Source: Epiperipatus broadwayi (lineage: Eukaryota > Onychophora > Udeonychophora > Euonychophora > Peripatidae). Taken from it: 64,000 nucleotides of DNA. Where the stretch lies: the NCBI GenBank assembly GCA_028023455.1, contig JAQFVV010013349.1, positions 64,001 to 128,000 on the forward strand. The letters are read 5' to 3'. The notes below the pieces were generated by a model. The model saw only the letters and a program-made list of their open reading frames with translations. It was not told where the DNA came from and did not search any database. Shown here in pieces: positions 58,137-64,000 of this stretch. The first letter of the stretch is position 1. Every line of letters starts with the position of its first letter. The position numbers and the translations under genes are program-made.

Positions 58137-59234
58137 TTAAAGAAAATTTTTGACTTTATATCAACAAAATATTTTTTCATCCATTTGTTCACTTTAAGTT
58201 GTTGTTGATCAAGTTAAAAAAAAACATTTTAAGCACCCAATAAGAAATAAAAAATAAAAAAAACAATACATACTTTCAATTAGAAAATTACAAAAGCCAA
58301 AACAAATAATAATCAATCATCACGTGAATCCAATATATAGTTTATCTAAATTACAGCAAGCATTCATTCAAAGAAGATGTCCATGTCCATGGCTAAACAT
58401 TCCAGTTTATCAGTTCTGTTATTTTTATTTATGCATTCCTGATCATATAAATCCATGGAAAAATGTTTGTGTACCAGCATTTTCTTTTTTCAAAATAGAC
58501 ATTCTGAGGACAGATTTTATGATTTCATAATCAAGTAATGGCCTGGAGGTTGGCTAGAAAAATCCCAACAGCATTAGTTTTCTACTCCAAACACATTATA
58601 AAGTTTCTTATATTATCAACCATAGTTTATAATTTATCTTAATTATGTTTAAAAATGATTTTAAAGACAATAGTTAATCCTTAGTAGTTTTAGATTTCCT
58701 TTTCATTTATGTTATTATAAAGAAATTTACTTATAGAATATCTTAATTTACAAGTTCAGAAACTATTAATTTTGAATTACAGTTTAACTCCTGGACATTA
58801 TAAACATTTTTCTTTTAAAAATGCCAAAAAGTTCTTGCCTTTTTTTTATTTTTTTATTTTTAAGAAAATAAAAACTTAACTTTTTTTTTCCGTTGCTATC
58901 TGTTCAAAATCCTGGTCTCTTCTTCCTAACATTGTCTTCTTTTCTTTTCAATTCTAAAAAGAACCGCTCTTTCATCATGTGATTGCTAAAAACCTACTAT
59001 AAACTTGATACAAAAAAATCAATTTACAAAATGTTATTATATTTATTTCATTTGTATTATTCTAATTCGATCATCTAACAAGACTTTAAACTTCACATAA
59101 ATTTTAATCTTTAATTATGTCCGATTTATCAGTCAACTAGTATTTTATTTATTAATAAAATTAAATTAATAAAAAAAAATTAGAAAAACAATTAATTTCT
59201 ACCAATAAACGAACACATTAGTTTGTATGCATAT

Positions 59235-59238
<4 letters not shown>

Positions 59239-59277
<39 letters not shown>
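59239..59277. repeat. (TA)n microsatellite
   Basis: TA array of about 39 bp. Confidence 0.95.
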
Positions 59278-59282
<5 letters not shown>

Positions 59283-60141
59283 GCACCATGTAAACAAGCA
59301 ATTTATTTGCTTACTCCCAATAGATAAAATTAAAAAAATTAATATTTCAACACATTAGTCTATCTTATATGTTTACAAATGGATATATCACATTTGTATT
59401 TAAGTATGTAGGATATTTTACTTCAAACACATTGTTTGATCTACACATCTCTATGTAGATATACTACCTTTATAATAGCCAGCAGATAAGATCTTTAATC
59501 TTCTTGGTCTGAATTCAAATATTGAATAAGATATTGGGTCAGGTGTGTAGACCTGTTGTAAGCAATCTCTTACAACACCCCTTCCTTAAACAAATAAAAT
59601 TTTGCACTAGATTTCAAATTTTAGCTCTAACAAGTTTGATATGTATGCATGTTCACTTTGGGTTTGGTGAAGGGTCGTTACATTAATTACCTTATTTTCT
59701 AACATTTTTGCCTACATTTTTTTTACCAACTGGTTCTGGGAAGTTTAAATAGAGTGCTGGATTAGAGCTTTGATGGTTTATACTTGAGGCATAACCAAGA
59801 ATGTGTCTCTGTTACAGAAGGCATATGAAATTATTCAATTGCTAATCTTCTCCATGCTTCTTTGAGGCTTATTGGACTTTGAAAGTCTAGTCAAATATAA
59901 AAACATGTTTGTTTAAGTTAGCCTCTAGATATTCCCATACTTGCATTTATGCATTACTTGGGAAATACCCTCATCAAACTTAATACCCCTAATCCTGTAC
60001 TATGTATATGCATTTATGCACATATACATATTTTTTTATTATACATTGCACATCTATTATCACCAAGTTTGCCCATTTTTTCAAATTTATACTCTCAGCT
60101 ATGATAAAAAAAATATTTCCTGATATTATCCTACATAATTA

Positions 60142-61038
60142 CTAACATCCAAAATAAGGTTTTAAGATTCGAGCATTATATGTGCCATGTATATCCCTCC
60201 CTTGATTTACCCAAAATGCATTGGGACCTGACTGCATAATTATGGTATATGATCCCTTATGCATATTTCTAAACTTAAAATATTGATCTTCCTGTGGTTT
60301 ATTGGGGTGTGAAGTTTCTATTATCCCTCTGCTTCTTATTCTGAATTCATATCTAGACCTTGCAATCAAATTTCTATGATTTGACTTCATAGTAAATTGC
60401 TTACAAACTTGCAAAATATCCTATTATTTAACTATTATAATTCTCATGGCTACAATTTTATATCTGTATCTAGTAATCATAACTATTTGAAAACACTCTA
60501 TAAGGAATGTTAAATAATCTATTACTTAATCTAAGTCTTCTGTTAGCTTAAAACTTATGTTCATCTAGATGAGTGAGTGGGTTATCATTCTACACTTAAA
60601 GAATAACAATAAAAAAATCTAAGGTTCTATATAATAAATGAATGTCTTCATTTCTGGCATATCATTGGGAAATTTTTTTTTCTCTGTCCAGTATCTATCA
60701 TTGTCCAAATTTCTCTGTGGACATTACAACATTATTGTCTATTTACAAAATTATAATGGATTCCATTTTTATTCCATGATCCTTTTCATGTTCCAGTAGT
60801 CTGCAACCATTGAAAGTCCTTCCCAAACATGTGCTTTTATTTTTAAGTAAGGTTGTTCACATGCCTAATGTATGTGAATGGGCCTTCATACATATTGCAC
60901 ATTTTGTGAAACCATGTATCTGTTCGATTAATGGACCACAACATAATGGTTTGCCTTTCCATCTGGGGATATTTCATACCCAGATCATTATCGGGATCAT
61001 AAAGAAGTTTATACTTCCACAAAGCATGACTAAGATGA
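60142..61038 (-). pseudogene. Unrecognised downstream coding relic
   Basis: After a frameshift the coding sense continues as HALWKYKLLYDPDNDLGMKY and MLWSINRTDTWFHKMCNMYE (61045-60860). It then decays and reappears in the 90-residue ORF at 60414-60142, which ends SGPNAFWVNQGRDIHGTYNA followed by RILKPYF. That ending has the feel of the C-terminal tail of a retroelement integrase, but the match is from memory of style only. No catalytic motif is visible. Confidence 0.35.
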
Positions 61039-62160
61039 TCAAAGATATGTTTTAACTACATAATCAAATTTACTCCTTTTGAAAATGTGCTTATCCCTTG
61101 AAATGGCTTCTTGAGTTGATAATACTTCATTTTTAGAACCATCTTCCTGACTATAGGGTTTGAATTGATGGTTTGCTTTAAACTTACAGCAGTGTTTCTT
61201 CAAATCATTCAGATTTCCTTTGTTGCATGATTCAACCATTTCTACACTTCTTGTAGACAAAATCATTGTGTGAGCATTAGGGTCACCTCGATTCAACTTT
61301 GGTATCAATCTTTCTAATTTAGGCTTAAAGGAATAATCCTCAATATCATTTTTACAGAACTGTATTGTCCTATCAGTGTAAAATTCAGAATCAAGTGAGA
61401 CTTCTGCAATGTAAGAATGTCTGGTACCTTGAGAGGATTCAAAAATGAAACCACACAAATCCTTCTGTAATATAATGGCTTGTTGTTGTTTATCTAATTT
61501 GGAAATTATAATGTCATCATTTTCTTCACAGGTAATAGACAACTTTCCAAAGAATAAACATGTGGAATCAGATGAAAAAAAAATGTTGACTAAAAGCATC
61601 AAGCTTATCTTGAGCACATGTACTCAGTAATTCTTTTAAAAACTGTTTGCAAGCTTCATAATCATCTGAGGCATCCATAAAACTACCACCAGGATACATT
61701 GTAATACATTTTCTGTTTATAAGAAATCTAAAACAACCAATATCACCATCACATAACTCTAAAATTGCTACATCACTCCTAATATAAGGTGATGTTTATT
61801 ATGTGCACTGTACCAGTTACACTTACAATAAGGTTTATTCAGCAGTGTTTCTTTTCCATCTTTAATCAAAAATTCTCCTGCTGCTTCTTTATTTAATTCT
61901 GAAGTGGTTATTGAGATGTTGTCCTCATGTTTCATTTTCATACAGTTTGTTTGTGGAGTTAGATTATTCTCATCTATATTCGAGGTTATCTCTCTTAAAC
62001 CTCAATTTATAAGATTCTCTTCTATTTCATCTTTGGAGACCTGACATTTCCAACCAACAGAAAATCTGGCATTAAGTAAAGTTTTACCAATAAAAGAATG
62101 TTTAGTGCCATATTTGGATTCAACTTCTTTATCCTGTACAGTCAAAGATGAGCCAATTTG
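61039..62160 (-). pseudogene. Unrecognised element-encoded region, several frames
   Basis: Frames join in the order HSFIGKTLLNARFSVGWKC near 62090, ILELCDGDIGCFRFL and MYPGGSFMDASDDYEACKQ near 61700. They continue in the 192-residue ORF at 61617-61039 (CGFIFESSQGTRHSYIAEVS, LERLIPKLNRGDPNAHTM). This is clearly former coding sequence, with conservative-looking wording and few stops, but I do not recognise the family. Position between gag and the 3' half suggests a Gag or accessory domain of the same element. Confidence 0.45.
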
Positions 62161-62216
62161 GCATGAATGGCTTGAATTTCCTCTTTGATTTTACTTTCAT
62201 GCTTTTCTTGACTCCT

Positions 62217-62998
62217 CTATATATCTTCGCTGAAAGTTTTGTGGATCTTATAAACCTCTTTAAGTTTTGTACCCAGCTGAACCACAATACTATCTGTTAA
62301 GACTGTATACCGGTCACTGCACTGTATAATCTTTTCATCCACCTCTTCTTTCATTTTAACCATTCCTTGCTTTAGTTCAATGTTGTCTTTTTGGACATTT
62401 CCGAATCCTAAAGATAATTGTTCCATATTCTTAATCAACTTTTCTTCAACTTCCTCCATTTCTGCTTTTGTTTTTGCTTCTACCTTATTCACCTCACTTT
62501 TCAATTCTTCTCTCAAAAGACACATCTTTTCTTTCAGCTCTACATCTAATTTGCTCACATCATCTCTGGTTGCCATACTCTCCAATTTCACAATCATATC
62601 TTCTCTCATGGCATCCACTTTACTACACATGCTAGTATTTATTTTTACCTCCATGCTATTTATGCTGGATTCAATATTAGCCTTGATTTTTATTTCCATA
62701 CTATTCATATCTGTTTTCAAACTGTCCATTTCAGTTCTCATATAATCCATTTTACTATTTAGATCATTACTCACGCTACTGATATAAGTTTTAGTTGCCA
62801 TTTTTGCATCCAATTTATTCATATTTCTATCAATTTTTGGCATCATTTCTTCAAACATTGCTTGCAAGATGGAAATATTTCCAGCATCATGCACTATTTA
62901 CTCTCAAGTGCTTGAGTAATCTGATCAGTGAGGACATCTTGGGTTTGTAAAGCTCTTTGGCTTTCTTCCAGTCTCTGTGATTCATTCTCATCCATCAT
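62217..62998 (-). pseudogene. Gag-like coiled-coil protein, frameshifted
   Basis: The likely start is the double ATG at 62998, giving MMDENESQRLEESQRALQTQ, which runs to a stop near 62894. A shift of frame there leads into the 225-residue ORF. That ORF is almost entirely charged heptad-like coiled coil (LDAKMATKTYISSVSNDLNS, VEAKTKAEMEEVEEKLIKNM), as in the N-terminal part of some animal LTR-element Gag proteins. It follows the primer-binding site by about 590 bp, which fits a leader. No capsid or zinc-knuckle motif is seen. A host gene is unlikely given the flanking LTRs. Confidence 0.55.
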
Positions 62999-63567
62999 AG
63001 ACCCCCCCCCGGAATTTGGATTGATAAAGACCCCTCCCCCTCACTATATCTCTTCCATCATATTTATACTCTTACTTTTCAATAATAATCCACTTCTCAA
63101 CAACATGTATCCAAATACTTATTCAAAATAACTTTATACTTATTAATATTTAAATATAATGCTGCAGGACTCCTAACCACTCCATATCATCACTTAACTA
63201 TTGAATGTCTATTTTTTTAAAACTGGTGTTTAAGCTTGGCTAATTCATCTAATTTTAATTTTACTAATTAACTCTTTATTTACAAGTTGATCCCTATTTG
63301 TTCATTTCATCACATGTTACATTCATCATTTACTCTTAATGTTATTTACTTTTTTTTTTGACAGAAATTTTAAATTTCCAAAAAAAAAAATAATTGATAT
63401 ATATGTTCATCATCATTCCTATTGAATATATACTGGTCTTATATAATAGAGTATGTCCAATATGGATTTAAGATTTAAAGATTAGGGGTAAAATAAGATA
63501 CATTAAAAATTTTTTTTTTCAATTTCAGTCTAATGGCTGAACCTCCCTTGCATCTAAACTCTGTTCA

Positions 63568-63588
63568 GGCCTAAATGTTTGGGCACCA
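63568..63588 (-). promoter_or_regulatory. tRNA primer-binding site
   Basis: TGGTGCCCAAACATTTAGG starts immediately after the LTR end on the minus strand; TGG pairs with the CCA of a tRNA 3' end. I did not identify the tRNA. Confidence 0.6.
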
Positions 63589-64000
63589 GATATAATGGGA
63601 CAACACTATTAACCTTACCTGCCATACCCTGTTGCAGCATCAGATACAATGGACGGCCATACCCAGATGTCCCAGTCTGAAAATATACTTGGATATTTCT
63701 ATCAACTGTAACATCTTCATGCCTAACACATTGTGTGCCAGATATAATGGAACCCACCACCCCAAAGTTACTGGTGCCATATATACCAGGACCACGATGT
63801 ACACCATATGATGACACAAATATGACTAAGTAATTGGATAACTTGGATGAAATGTGTCAACCTACTACAACAAGTCATATCATAACTTTGTGATTTGACA
63901 ACTCATTTGGGTGTGTCAGATATTTCTGAATTAGCAATGACAGATAATAAAGGGAGCACATCTCACTACTATCAGATCTGAGCCTTCAAATAGGATGCTA
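63589..64000 (-). repeat. 5' LTR, truncated by the window edge
   Basis: Partner of 56717-57113. The 87-aa ORF inside it on the minus strand (63554-63817) is LTR sequence and not a gene. CCAGATATAATGG occurs twice, 148 bp apart, within it. Confidence 0.75.

Larger units (their letters stand above)
57114..60141. other. AT-rich 3' half of the second LTR element
   Basis: Three kilobases without convincing coding frames. TA arrays lie at 58084-58132 and 59239-59277, and GATGAT-rich patches at 57355-57490. If the element was ever autonomous, most of its pol has been lost or replaced. Confidence 0.45.
56717..64000 (-). mobile_element. Second LTR retrotransposon, decayed, cut by the window edge
   Basis: A repeat at 56717-57113 recurs at 63591-64000 (about 95% by eye) in the same orientation. 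On the minus strand the right copy ends CCCATTATATC and is followed by TGGTGCCCAAAC, a primer-binding site. That makes it the 5' LTR and the left copy the 3' LTR. A coiled-coil gag-like frame follows the leader. The internal region has many stops and TA arrays, and I could not find RT or integrase motifs with confidence. The full LTR length is unknown because the window ends inside the right copy. Confidence 0.7.

Noticed and set aside
60810-61055. 81-residue plus-strand ORF
   Set aside because: The minus strand of the same region continues the element's coding sense; the plus frame has no motif.

Overview
The window looks like a repeat-rich, intergenic stretch of an invertebrate animal nuclear genome. 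It is very AT-rich, full of long (TA)n, (GATA)n and (TAA)n arrays, and packed with RTE-like LINEs, Penelope-like elements (PLEs), LTR retrotransposons and ribozyme-bearing tandem repeats. A cephalopod or other mollusc is a reasonable guess from this mixture, but nothing here proves it. I recognise no single-copy host protein gene, tRNA or rRNA; every coding segment I can support belongs to a transposable element.

Layout. 1-2020: 5' part of an RTE-like LINE (minus strand; frameshifted endonuclease and reverse transcriptase, RT). 2603-5697: tandem 408-bp units followed by an inverted copy; each complete unit carries a type I hammerhead ribozyme. 12.2-13.1 kb: a short tandem repeat, a 420-bp GATA array and a 160-bp palindrome made of two PLE ends. 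13.1-16.0 kb and 33.0-36.4 kb: two decayed copies of one LINE family. 16.8-17.9 kb: RT and 3' end of an RTE-like LINE (minus). 22.96-25.58 kb: a PLE with 78-bp direct repeats, RT, GIY-YIG endonuclease and a hammerhead-like core. 26.4-26.8 kb: a second PLE relic (minus). 28.4 and 36.5-37.7 kb: fold-back repeats with hammerhead-like ends. 39.5-43.0 kb: a 360-bp repeat family (A) arranged head to head, interrupted by a second ribozyme-bearing composite (B, 1.7 kb) flanked by a 10-bp target duplication. 50.1-56.7 kb: a young LTR element with about 2.4-kb LTRs whose only ORF is gag. 56.7-64.0 kb: a decayed LTR element (minus), cut by the window edge.

The most interesting content is the pair of unrelated tandem families C (408 bp) and B (about 450 bp). 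Both can be folded into the same small-stem-III hammerhead, with an 8-nt self-complementary stem III, as expected for hammerheads that work as dimers. Their size, tandem layout and co-occurrence with PLEs fit the animal 'retrozymes' (small circular-RNA retroelements). Both end in a head-to-head inverted copy, as do several other PLE-related loci here, which suggests a shared snap-back step during integration.
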